A stretch of 64,000 bases of DNA, taken from NCBI GenBank assembly GCA_951394405.1, contig OX596335.1, positions 1,488,001-1,552,000 of the forward strand, given 5' to 3'. This document shows positions 24,501 to 36,509 of the stretch, piece after piece; within the stretch, counting starts at the first letter, position 1; each line of letters opens with the position of its first letter. This DNA is from Coprinellus micaceus (lineage: Eukaryota; Basidiomycota; Agaricomycetes; Agaricales; Psathyrellaceae). A program made the position numbers and the translations under genes. The notes beneath the pieces are model-generated. The model was not told the origin of the DNA. It was given only the letters and a program-made list of their open reading frames with translations, and did not search any database.

Positions 24501-26658
24501 TGGTAGATCTCCGTATACGTAAGTACAGCCCGTTTGTTCCTTTGGTGTTTCCTGAATACCCGTATCCTAATGGAAATGGAACCAGACTGCTCTTGGCACA
24601 ACCCGGCGCGACTGTCCATACCAATCCCCGGCCTGTTCGTAAGGCTGTTCAGCTGCGCGCCTATTAACTCCTGCTAAACACCTCGCCGCCCTTCGTAGAT
24701 CTCGGTGAACGTGTCTGCTATGTACCGGATATCAAGGATTATCAGTGCAACATCCTTGACCCTCCTTGACCTGGCCCTCCTTCAAGGGTGTTGTACTACA
24801 AGTTGTAGTGCCTTACTCGGGTGGCCTGACACAACATGAGCAATCACGCTCAGAGGCGGGGAAGGGGTGATAGCCTGTGATAGCCACGAGCCTGATCACA
24901 TCTGGCTGATATCTCTGCTGATTAGATCTACTTCAGCCCGGGTGCGCTGGGGGGCGGGGATCCATATGGCCTGCAAAGGCGTCGAGCATGGAAACGCTGT
25001 TCCATGTTGTTCCCCGGTCGGGCTAATATATATAGGTCGCGCGACTCTCATCTCGCCGACTCGATATGGCTCGAGATCAGCCGTTCATCCCACTCGTAAC
25101 GCCACGCTTCCCGGAATAGGAGGTCGCAAGTACTCGCCCATACTTACTCGCACCTCCTAATGCCCACCAGATAATGCTCGCTCCACACCAGGCTCCTCCC
25201 GTGGTTCATTGGCGTTGTCCTCGCCAGAAGTTTAAAATACGAAGTAGCTGGGGTAGGTGACCACACGAACCAACACACCATCGCCCCGGGGCTCCAAGCA
25301 TGCATCCTCCTCTTGCCTCCTTTGGCTCGATAACGCCTCCAAATGTAGATGACCGGCCGATCGACTCAGGGAGGCACGGAACTGCGTAAAAATATGTTGG
25401 GTGTGATGCTGCCTCTGTGATGATGGCATATGCATATGCAAGCGCCAGACCCCCACTCCTGCTCATCACGGCAGATTATTCTGCATTTGGCGCCTCGATC
25501 GTTTCGGGCGCTTACCGGAGCTTGACGAGGGGGCTTTCAATTCGCCTCGAGTAGACCCGAGAGGGTAGAACAAGGGCCCTCGAGCTGGAAGACGTCGACT
25601 CGGGCTTCACCGAGAACACAACCGAACTCCAAGTTCAATTGAACGTGCACACTCCAGGGTGGTGCCGGTTGCATGTTGTCGGGGGTATGTACATATATAT
25701 AGTCCCAGTACCTCGTCGTCCAGGGTCTCGGAGTGCCTGTGACAAGCTTTGAGCGGTGGCTCTCTCGCCACCCCCTATCTATCGACCAGGCAGCGTGGTG
25801 TATGGGCTTGAAGGCGCATGTAGGTCCTCGGGCCCTCCTCGGGGAAACCGAGCCCCAGGGCCGGTACGGTTGGCGTCTGCTGGCATGGAATGAATGTGAT
25901 GTACGTAGACAAGAAATTCCTCGATTACTCAAGTACTCAGTACTCAGGGCCCAGATAACCAAGCTCAAATCAAAGGGCCCCAAATGCAAGCTCGCGGTCA
26001 ATTAGCGGGGAAGTCGCCTGCAGATCCTTCCCTTTAGATCAACGCAAGCCCGTAGATCACTTTCTTTATCTTCACGTCGCCTTCGTGCAGGGTTCGGTCA
26101 GCCTACTAGCCGCGAAGGTCACATTGGCTCGAGCTTTAAGGCAGGCAGCCTCGTTGCCGCAGTTAAGCGAAATTGGGGTTGGGTACCGTCGAGGAGAAGA
26201 GGGTTTCAATGGTTGGCATGTAATTTGCTGCAGAGTGGCACCGAGGACACCCTGATCGTGTGCAGGGCCGGGGGTGGCTGGGAGACGCAAGGCTGAGATA
26301 TCGATGTGAAGTGATGGTCATGGGAACATGAGTCGACGTCCAGAGCACAAATGAGGCAGTCCCGCGTCGGGTGCTTCGAAAGCCTAAGCAAAGATCGTGG
26401 CTTTGTTACCCATGATTGGGGGAAGAGTTGGGGCGTGAAACATGATGATCATTACAACGCAAAAATCAAAAAAGCAAAAGGAAACACCGCTAACTTATAT
26501 AGCTGTGATAGATAGAGAAATAACGCAGCTGAAGATGCACCCCGTCGCCCCTACACTGCATGCACAGACCCCTCCACATATCCCTCCACTCCCGTTCTTG
26601 CCTCTCCTACACTATCCCAGTTCTCTCTCCGCCAGAACAACCCTCTGAGCAGCTAGGG
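21547..26658. other. About 5.1-kb gene-free interval
   Basis: No recognisable protein family, rRNA or tRNA was found. The longest open frames are about 60-155 codons and lack consistent splice chains. An 11-bp tandem repeat (22185-22223) and a short inverted repeat near 24988-25007 are the only clear structures. It may contain decayed mobile-element or gene sequence, long noncoding transcripts or regulatory DNA for the flanking genes; nothing visible decides between them. Confidence 0.45.
22185..22223 (+). repeat. Short tandem repeat, 11-bp unit
   Basis: The unit gcagaatgtgc occurs twice exactly, followed by two shortened copies (gcagaatgc, gcagacgc). Confidence 0.8.
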
Positions 26659-27775
26659 TCATTTCCCACTGGAACTCCCCGCCGCAGTCGTCTTTTCTTC
26701 CTCCTTTTTCTGTTAGGTCCAAGAACGCACGCAACAGTCGATCGAGATCGAGATTAGAGTTCCGGATGTGTGTGCAAGATAACGGCGAACGGGCCATCGG
26801 GCAGAGTGTGCATCGGAACCCAGGGATGCGGCCACGAAGTGGAGGTGAAGGGTTTGGTTTGTGAAGGGTTTGAAGTTCGATCGGTGTCGTCGTGAAGGAA
26901 TTGAGTTGGAAGCGACCCAGAGGGAGATAAGGGCAGGATAAGGTCGGCCAACGGGAGACAATGTAATGAACGGATGGAGGCAATCGTCGGAAGTCGGGTA
27001 TTGGCAATGAATGAACCATGAAAAAGGATGTCAACAAGTTTCGATCGTCAATGCGAGCACGCAGGGCCTGCCTATGTCTCGCCAGGCTTGTTTACGCACC
27101 TTTTGCTTCTGGCGCAAAGCCTCGGCGTCTCTGTTGGAGATCAACAAGCACAACAGCAACGGTAGCAGCACATCGGGTTGATTGCGGAATGCAAGCGAAA
27201 AAGAATGGAGGGGAGGGTTGAACGGTCAAGCACATGTAACAGGAAATCGGCGTCGTCAGTCAGTCAGCTCGGTCTTCTTCAACGAACAAGGAGGAAAATG
27301 GCACGCAGGATGATCGGGACCGCAGCCAACCGCAGTTTCGTGTACGTAGTAAATGGTGCATCGATCGAAAGTTGGTCGGTACACCTGGCGCGGGTAGTAC
27401 GCATTCGCAGATCGTTCTTCGAATTCATTTTGAGCGGTACCGTAAACCAGGTAGGACGCAACGCAACGATCGGGCGAGCGAGGGTGAAACGAAACGAGAA
27501 GGCGCGGATGACTTACGCTTCCTTGCGCTTTTGCAGGGTCGTGGCGCTCTCCTTGGGTTTCTTTGAGTTGGCCAGCTTCTTCTGCGCCCTCTCACGGTCC
27601 TTCTCGCGCTGGTTGCCTCCTATAGTAGCGTTCCGCAAAGTCGAGAGCGATCCGCAGTGGTTCCGTGCAGAGCGGTGGGTTTCCCAGATCGAGGATAGAA
27701 TCCAATGGCGGAGGAACAAGACGTCAGTCAGTTGTCTGGAAACCCGTTCAATTACCAGAGGGACTCACGGGTCAT
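26659..27775 (-). CDS. SERF/4F5 family small basic protein, 63 aa
   Basis: Four exons (27769-27775, 27517-27619, 27100-27130, 26659-26709) splice to a 63-residue protein with all phases closing. It starts MTRGNQREKDRERAQ, the signature of the 4F5/SERF family (small EDRK-rich factors). It continues through KKPKESATTLQKRKEADAEA and a very basic, Glu/Lys-rich segment to the end GSSSGK. The first coding exon is only 7 nt (Met, Thr and one base of Arg). SERF proteins in animals bind nucleic acids and modify amyloid aggregation; their role in fungi is not established. The first two introns are about 150 and 386 nt and the last about 390 nt, long compared with the other genes here. The gene is easily missed because its longest exon codes for only 34 residues. 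Confidence 0.88.
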
Positions 27776-29534
27776 TCTGAGTAATTAATGAATTTGTGAG
27801 CGCAGCTCGTAGATGTCGAATTGGACGGGTATAAGAATGGAGTAGGCGATAGCTGATTAAACGGGAGAAGTGAGTGTTGACTTTACTGTGCAGCAAAGCT
27901 TCCCTGGCAGGATCAAGGTGGCTGTGTTCTAATTTGGTCGGAGCTTCAAGTTCAAGGCGCTCTGCTCACACTGCGGTACTAGGAGGACCATCTCCGAAGA
28001 ACGGGGTAACTACGATGAACCAATCGATAATCAAGGAAGCAACCTTTTCGCCGCCAGGAGAAGAGCCGTTTGGCATGATAATACGCTAAATCGGGCCATC
28101 ATTTAGCTCTCGAAGGGAATGAAGAAGTCCAGGTGGTGGCTGCAGCTTAGTAGGTGGCACTGTTACTCTGGGAATCGAGATCCGAGGTCGACCCTATCAT
28201 TCCAGTGTGCCCTGTTCTGCTGCCGCTCAACAAGAACCTTTCGGTCATGGGAACCATCTCCAGTACCATGGACTCAATTGATTTTGACCATGGGTCCACT
28301 TCTTGTGCGCTTCCTGTCATAGCCGCCATACACAAGTGGAATGCAGACTCCCATCGCGAACGTTGCATTCAATACGGCTCGCCGTTCATCCTATTGAAAG
28401 CGCGTTCGCCTTATTAACGAACGGCTCCCTGTGGCGGTGGGCGGTATTGAAGTTATCCCGAGGTTAGCCTTCCACCCTTTTTATCGCCATGTTCAGCTAG
28501 TTGGTTGACTGAGAGAAGTACGGAGTTCGTTTAGGAAGCAAGATTTAGGGGGCGACCCATAGACGTCCAGATGCCAGGTGGTAGCTAGGTTTAGCTAAAC
28601 GAGGTAATGGGTCTTAAGAGTCCGTCTTCTGGAACGCCTACAGCCGGTGGTTATACTAGGCCTCTCTGGGGCCCTGCTACGAATGTAGGTTCCCGCCGCC
28701 TCTTTGGACCCACAGGCTAACAATGAGTCGATTGACGGGCATGGTTGGGCCCTTCTTCCTGGGGTTGGTCACAGCAAAGGACAAGGTCGGACGAGTCATT
28801 GTGACCAAATGTGTGAGGAGGATCGGACCGACGAGGCCATGGACCCTTTGCGAGTACGTATTGTTGCGGTTCTGGAAATAAGAATCTCCGATACAGGATT
28901 ATCCGTATCATACGGCACTGGTAACGTATGTTGTAGCTTCGTGTGTGCTCCATCGGCAACTTTCATTACAGTGGGTGCGACAGCGGTGGCTGCCTGATGT
29001 GGCGGTATTGTGAGTAAGATAGCAAGGCAATTGGACAGATCACTAGGCGACCTGGGGCAAGGTGTGTGTCACGAACCCAGCTGTGTTACATACTCCTGAA
29101 TTGCGGTGGCGATGAGCGTCAAAACCCAATAGCGCCGCCATATGCACATGTGTCAGGGTAAACTGAGGCGACAGAGGGTGGGGCGAGCGCGGTTCCGTGG
29201 TGTTGAGGGACTCGAGGGGATGGGAGGTGATAGTGCATGATGACGTGCCTGATGCGATCCCCAGAGCCGAGAGTCGAGCCGGGTGGGGGTTCTTCTCGCG
29301 TGCACTGACCCATTTCGGAGACGTTCCAACAGGCCGATGAATCTCGGCCCTGTGGACTTTCTTCTCCGGCGGATCTCGATCGTAACGGAATCTACTTAAA
29401 TAGGGCAGCACAAAGGCACGCGGACGGTCGATGGATCTCGTGCTTCCTGATCGCCAACCGGTCTTCTTTAAATACTGCCACTTTCCAACTGAAGCCCCTC
29501 CCTTTTTCCACACCGCCCTTGCTCCCGCCCAGTC
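27776..29534. promoter_or_regulatory. Divergent intergenic region between SERF and SSN6
   Basis: The SERF gene starts at 27775 on the minus strand and the Ssn6-like gene at 29535 on the plus strand, so this 1.76-kb stretch is a shared upstream region. Frames within it are short and unlike known proteins. The 3' end (about 29400-29534) is pyrimidine-rich with an AT-containing patch, as in a transcription start region. Confidence 0.45.
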
Positions 29535-32500
29535 ATGAACATGCGCCGCGACGTGCGCATGCACGACCCGTCGCCCGCACCGCCCCACATCCAGCACACC
29601 CCCAATGCCCACCCCCAGTCCATCTCCCCCAACGTCGCCCCCTCCAACGTCCCCGCCCAGCAGAACGGCATCCTGGCAAAGCTCGCCCAGGCGAATGAGC
29701 AGACATGGCTGTTGATCGGTGCGTCACCCCCTCGAGCGCCCAGGTGCGGGGTCTGAGGCAGATATCCAGGCAGAGTCGCAGAGCAGATGAACGACCACGA
29801 TCATGCGCTTATGGCCTACGAAAACGCGCTTCGGCACAACTCGATGTCGTTGCCAGGTCTCACTCAGGTTGCTGGAATTGCTCGGATCAAGGAAAACTAT
29901 CCCAAGGTGCGTCCCCCACTAAATGCCACCGTCGTCAGATCGTGACGTAATCCATCACTCAGGCCATCGAATACTTCCAGCGGGTGCTCGCCCTCCAAGA
30001 GGACAACGGCGAGGTATGGAGCGCTCTCGGCCACTGCTACCTCATGCAGGACGACCTGCAAAAGGCCTACTCTGCCTACCAGCAGGCCCTCTACCTCCTT
30101 CCCAACCCCAAGGAGGATCCCAAGCTCTGGTATGGCATTGGCATTCTCTACGACCGATACGGTTCTTTGGATCACGCCGAGGAGGCTTTTTCGTCGGTGC
30201 TTCGCATGGACAAAGGTACGTTCGCATCCGAGTCTCCTTGCCCACGGTCTAATTCCCCATACAGGTCTCGACTTCGACAAGACCAACGAAATACTCTTCC
30301 GACTCGGCATCATCTACAAGCAGCAGGGCAAGTACGAAGACTCCCTCAACTGCTTCGACCGAATCCTCCGAAACCCTCCCAGCCCTCTCGCCCATGCCGA
30401 CATTTGGTTCCAAATCGGCCACGTTTACGAGCAGCAGAAAGACGTGAGTCGCGGCGACTCTGTCTCTTTCTGTCTACTAACCTCTACTCCAGTACCACCG
30501 TGCCAAGGATGCGTATGAGCGCGTAGTCGCCGACAACCCCTCTCACGCCAAAGTTCTTCAACAGCTCGGCTGGCTGTATCACCAAGACGGCTCCTCGTTC
30601 CAAAACCAAGATCTCGCCATCCAATATCTGACAAAGTCTTTGGAGGCTGGTAAGCTGCTCTTCGTTCCCGTAACTGTCGCGCCACCTAACCTTGTTTTCA
30701 TCAGATCCTTCTGATGCGCAGAGCTGGTACCTGCTCGGTCGTGCGTATATGGCCGGATCCAAGTACAACAAGGCGTACGAAGCATACCAACAAGCTGTCT
30801 ATCGCGACGGGCGAAACCCGACGTTCTGGTGCTCCATCGGCGTTCTGTACTTCCAGATCAACCAGTACCGCGACGCCCTCGATGCTTACTCCCGTGCCAT
30901 TCGCATCAACCCTTATATCTCCGAAGTCTGGTTTGACCTTGGCTCCCTGTACGAGAGCTGTAATAACCAGATCAACGACGCTATAGACGCCTACGCCCGA
31001 GCCGCTGAGCTCGATCCCAGCAACCCCGCCATCACCCAGCGCCTCCAACTTCTGAAGCAGGCACAAGCTGCCGGTGGTCAACTCCCTCCAGCGCCTGGTC
31101 CTCAGGATGTCCACCCTACGGCGTACGCCAGCGCGGTCGTTCCACCGCCAGGTCTGAATGGCCCTCTCATGGTGCACGGCGGCCACCGCAATGCCATGCG
31201 CGCTGACTCGAGAGGTCCAGCGAACGACATCTCGCTCCCACCCGCCCAGCTCAGTAGTAATCGTGCATCGTCGCCACCATTCCGTGGCGGTCCCCCACCA
31301 CCTGTCAACATCGACGAGTCCCGCCATCCATCGTCATCGCATCCCCCTCTGGCCCCTATGGAGGTTGACCGCCCACATGTCCACCCTCGTGACTACCCTC
31401 CGCCTCGAGATGGACCTGGTCGTGGACCTTCTGGACACCAGAACATTCTGCTGAACCATGGTCTTCCTCCTCCTCCTCCTCCTGGGCCCGACGACATGAG
31501 GAACGGTCACCCACCCATCCAGGAGGGTATCTATCGTGGACGGCCTCCTCGTTCCCATTCAAATTCTCCCGCTCCCCACAACTCACGGCCTCGATCACCC
31601 GGTCAGCACGGGTTCAATTACCCCCCACCTCGTCAACAAGTTGGTCCTGGTCAGCCGACGAACGGCCCTCCTCAGCGGTCGCCCCGTCTCTACACCACTG
31701 AGCATGGTCGTCCCCCACCGGACAATGAGGCCGCTTGGGATCGCGATCGCCGTGGCCCACCTCCCCTCAACGACCAGCGAGACTGGGACCGGGAACGCGA
31801 CCGCCGTCCTCGCAACAGCGGCGAGTTCCAGCACCCCCCTCCTGGTCCTGGCATATACCAGCACTCACCCCAGATGGCCCACCGTCCCCACAGCCCTCCA
31901 CAACCATCCCCCCGTTCGCAACACGGACGTTTCTGGGACACGAAACCCGCTACCGCTCCTCCTTCAGCTCACATGCAGCACCCCCGCGGCGCTTCCCCAC
32001 CGCCACCTCCTGGTCCGAGCCGCTACGATCCAGCACGTTTCGGAAACCGTGAGCGCGACGCATACGAAGCTTCGTTAGCGGCGGAGCGTGGGTACGGTTC
32101 GCCAGAAAACCCTCGCGGAGGCCCCAGTCGCCCTCATTTTGCTGCGCCAACACCTCGTCGGTCTGAGTCGCCGCATCCCAGCCAGAGTGTGGAGGCGAAG
32201 TCGCGCCGACGCGTCGTACGGGAGAATAAGGAAGTAGAGCTTCAACCCCACCCTCAGCAAGGACCCATTGTCATCCAACAGGGAAACCTTCCTCCCCCTC
32301 ACCCTTCTCAGTCGTCGACGCCGATCATCCAGGATCCGAATGCGAGAAAGAGGAGGAAGAACGTGAGCAAGCGGAAGGACGACAGTGGTGGATCGGAGAC
32401 GCCAAAACCAGAGCAGCAACAACCACGCGGTTCAATTGTGTACAGCCGAGGCGGCCCCTACGACCGGCCCCACTCGATCTCTCCCTCCGAGAAGATGATG

Positions 32501-33451
32501 CGTCCCCCTCATGTCGTGCCCAAAGGCCCCAGCTCTCCTGACGAGCGGCAGAGCTTCAAGCATGCGTCCTACTCGTCGTTCAAGGGCTCCCCTGAGCCTG
32601 TCTCAGCAGCGCGCTCCGTTCAGCCGTCGCCCATCTCCGCCCCCCGTCCCCCTGTGCGTTCCATCGATGAGGATTACGACGAAGGCGTCGACGCTCTCAT
32701 GGGACTCGCCCAGCAGCACTACCGCGCCCTTCCTCCCCACGATACCACTACCCCCGCACCTGAACATCCTGCTCAATCTCCCGCCATATCGCCCAGGGGC
32801 AGGCAACAGGGCCCTCCCGAACCTTCACCTCGACCGCCTCCATCCCACCGCAACTCTGTCTCGAGCCAGCTCAGTCACGCATCCCCTTCAGCCCAGGCTG
32901 CCCAACTGAAGCGGCCGAGAAGCCCCGTCAGCGACGAGAGCGACCAGAGTAAGCGCTCGAGGACGGATACGAGCAACGGGTCGACGATGGAGAGGAGGAG
33001 GAGGTCCCCGCCCGTTCAAAGCACGAGGCCCTCCCCCATTCCATTCCGACAGCAACCTGCTTCCCACTCCCCTGAGAGCAGGAGCGTGCCCGTTCAAGAC
33101 ATGTATGGTGAGCGGGGCAGCGCCGGGTCTCCGCCACCCCTCGGTGCCGTCGTCCTCCCTCCCCATCCACGCCCTGTAGGCGCAGGACACTCGAGCGCCC
33201 CAGGCCCTGGTCCCAACCCCGGCCGCGGCGAACGCGAAGTCTCCATGGCCCTCCCACCAATTGCGACCTTGTCTCCTCCACAGAGTCCGCGCAACCTTGA
33301 CAGGGACGATAGGATGCAGGTGGACGACAGGCGACCTAGGACAACGTCTCCCCCGATGCCAATAGTGAGGAAGGAGGCGAGGGGAATGTCGAGGACTCCC
33401 CCGAGCAAGCATACGCACACGCCGAGCCCGCCGATGGAGAAGGAGGCGTAG
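29535..33451 (+). CDS. SSN6: General transcriptional corepressor Ssn6/Cyc8
   Basis: Ssn6/Cyc8 is the TPR subunit of the Tup1-Ssn6 corepressor, recruited by DNA-binding repressors. Six exons (29535-29718, 29770-29906, 29963-30215, 30265-30443, 30493-30649, 30705-33451) give 1,218 residues. About ten tetratricopeptide repeats run from residue 50 to about 425. Examples are AIEYFQRVLALQEDNGEVWS, EILFRLGIIYKQQGKYEDSL and WYLLGRAYMAGSKYNKAYEA, which match the Cyc8 repeat order. The remaining 790 residues, all in the last exon, are Pro/Ser/Arg/His-rich and disordered, with a PPPPPP run and basic patches. There is no long polyglutamine tract such as that of yeast Cyc8. Second and fourth introns were placed by the only in-phase acceptors that keep the repeats intact. 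Confidence 0.95.
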
Positions 33452-36400
33452 GAATAGAACGCTTGGATCATTCGCTCAACGGGGAATTTCGTTTCTTGTT
33501 TCATTTCTGTTTCACATTTTGTGCCTATGCCTCCATGTCGTCCCCCTCTCCCCTTTTCCTTGACTACTTGACAGACCTATCGTTATACACTATCTGCTTA
33601 TACCTATACGACGAGCCCGCTTATGACCTCTTATGATCAGCTGCATATCTCGACCGGCCTACCCCTCATTCACCCATCACATCTTTTGTACTTACATTCT
33701 TCACACTTCGAGCTTCAAGAACAATCACCGCACCATCCACTCGCACTTGGCGTCGTTTCTCTGACTGGGTCAATTGAAAGTAACCTTATCCCACCCTCAG
33801 TTTGTACTTCGTTTTCTCAAACCAAACAGATTCTTGATTCCGTATCCGTTCAGGCCTGAACCCTAAGGGGGGACGAAGGACTTGGAACAGTCACCCTTGG
33901 TAATTTAGAAGTTCGTCTCTTACAAACCAGAACAAGCAGTTAACTACACCTTTGTCCCCCCGGTTTCGGAGGAATGGAGTTGCACAGTATTTCCCACCCA
34001 ATGAACCTAGTGCTGAGTGGAGCCGTGCATCGATTGATGTCGTGGGACCGACAACTAACGGGGATTCACCAAGTCCTCACGCTTCTAGTCAGAAAGAAGT
34101 GGAGAGTAGTCTTGCGATGTCCTCCAAAGACGCTGCTCCTCTAGGTTCGTTTCCGGGGAACTCGAACTTGATCTCAAAAGAGGACATAAATACCCATTGC
34201 AAGTGGTCGTTGGGAAGGAGGCTGCTTCTCTGCGAAGTTCCGAACCCATTCATCTCCAAATGCACAGCATCTCTCGCCCACACTCGTTCTTCCGAATGAT
34301 GAATCCGAGGATGGTTATATACGCTTGTGACATCTTTTGCCAGGATTAGCGCCTGCCGGGAGATACGTTTTTGTATGGCCCGGGTCTCCAGGGAGAAAGC
34401 ATTGGGTGAGCGAGACAAGACGGCTCGAGGGGTGACGATCCAGCGCCAATCCTCGCGGTCGCAAGGCTACAGGGTTGATAGCGATGCATGGGATCTCTGG
34501 GTCGAAGAGCAACATGAGTGGAGGATCTTCAAGTTCTACCTCACTCTCTCCGATGACCATGCTGTCAGGCGGGAGAATAGTCTGGGACTTAGCTAGCGAG
34601 AATAAGCGCCCGTCCAGAGCCGAGACGCCGACATCAAATCTCGAGTCTTCCACATCGATGGAATTTCAGCTCCTGAGCAAGCGTCAGTCCATTCTACAGT
34701 ACTTTCGGAGTAACCTAGACATCTATAATCGTCAGACCCGTCGCCATGCATCAATCCGCAAATCCTCTTATCACCACACTATAGGGTAAAATCGCTTCAG
34801 CCCCTCGAGCTCACTGAGCCCTCGATTGAGCGAGTTCAAGAAAGAGACGCGCAAATGCGCATTAACCGCTTTTAGGGCTTCCATGATTGTTTAGTTGTTC
34901 GTCCGTATCGTATTGCTGACCCTTGAAGCTAGATCATCCTAGACGGCCTCGAGTTTAAATGATTTGGCCGCCTGGCACCGTTTTGGGCTCCAGGTAGATT
35001 GGTGGGACTAAGGTCGTCGGCGAGCCTATGACGCGAGTATGCAAATCTAGTCGCCAACTGCCTACCAGCACGGGGTTCGTACACAATGGGAAAACTGGAC
35101 CATGGGACGCAATCTCATGGGGCTTTCTTCAGACTGGGTAAATTACCTACTGTATCGCCCCTAGTGGTATTCCGTACCTACCTCGCGTTTGGCTTTGACT
35201 GGATGGTGAACGCAAGTTCCTCCCAATTTCTTGCAGGAGGACCGGAACGGCGCTCACCACGAAGAGTTCGGGTAGAAGAGAGCCGAAGGATGGCGGAGTT
35301 ACCCAACTCAAATTTGTTTGCCGTCGCCGTAAACAGGATCTTTTGGGATGCAAATTACAGAAGGAATTGGTGCATTGCCGTGATCAGTCCCAAGATTGCG
35401 AGGTGGAGTGAAGCAGGTGGAGTAGCTCATAGAACTTGGAGACACATGCCTGCAGATCAGTGTGTTTAAGCCAGTTGACTCGATGATGCGTCAACGCTGG
35501 TTTAAGCGCCCACGGCGCTGGTTGATATCAATGCCCCTTTATGAATTATTCGAGCGAAGCAAGGGCCGGACATTTTGACCACACTTACTTCCTTGTACAC
35601 AGAGGGATACGAAACAGAGGGATCAAGATGCACGATGCGGCGATGCCGGTCATTCCGGATGTATCGTCCTCGCAATGGCGGTGTTGCGGAGGTATGTATG
35701 TAGCAGATATGGAGGAACTGATTCAGAGGCTTTGGTATATCCCTAGCGGCAGGACCGTTTGTGTCACTCAATGTAAGAGTTTCAGTGGGCAGCCAGGCAG
35801 GCAGTCCGCTAGGTCAGGGTGTACGTAGCGCCAAGATAGCGCCCAGGTCGATCCCGCCCAACATGTCCGAAGTTGAGAACATGAGTGCCATGACAAGCCA
35901 TTCGGCCGCAACGTTTGCATCGCTTACTGTGTTTGTTGGATATCCGGACCTGCAAGTTCCTGACCAATGAACCAAGCAAGCCCAGGGAATCGAAGGACGC
36001 CAAATCGCGGAGTCAGCAGTGAATGTGACCCTCCGAGCGGTTACCCTTCGCCGTTTACCTCGTGTTTTTTCTTGAATAGGAAAATGTGCTGTAGAGAGAG
36101 CTGCGGACCAGCGAGGTACAGGAAACGCAGCAAGGTCGTGTCAAGATCGATGTGTACGCCAAAAGTTCAGTCTTGGAAGTCCAATGCCGCTTAGTCAGCC
36201 CCCTATCATCGCATTTGCTGAAATCCCTGGTGCGGCCTTGTTCCCCTTGTATTTGGCTCTGAGACTCGAGGGTGAGTAGGAAACCTGTGTAACACGACTA
36301 GGTGCTCAATTTGAATGGCATCCAGCCCCTTAAACTCTGTTACAGAGGCGGAGACGAGTGTGGGTACAGCGGGCGCCATCTCTGTCGGCACGCACAGCCC

Positions 36401-36509
36401 TGGAACACGCCAAGCAACAGGCCCCGTTTCTTCTTGCTCTGCCTTTCTGTTTTATACCCCTTCCTAATAGCCCAACCTTCCTTGAAGGCGGGCGGTCTTT
36501 CTTCTCTTC
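33452..36509. other. About 3-kb intergenic interval
   Basis: Holds the 3' untranslated region of the Ssn6-like gene (pyrimidine-rich to about 33850) and the promoter of the ADAM gene. Open frames of up to 127 codons (for example 35086-35469, plus) have no recognisable family and no splice partners. Nothing else was seen. Confidence 0.45.

Noticed and set aside
24985..25010. Inverted repeat CATGGAA / TTCCATG as a terminator or transposon end
   Set aside because: Only 7 bp with a 6-nt loop and no target duplication or transposase nearby; expected by chance in 64 kb.
21547..26658. Retrotransposon in the gene-poor interval
   Set aside because: No reverse transcriptase, integrase or gag-like frames and no long terminal repeats were visible by reading; cannot be excluded without a repeat search.
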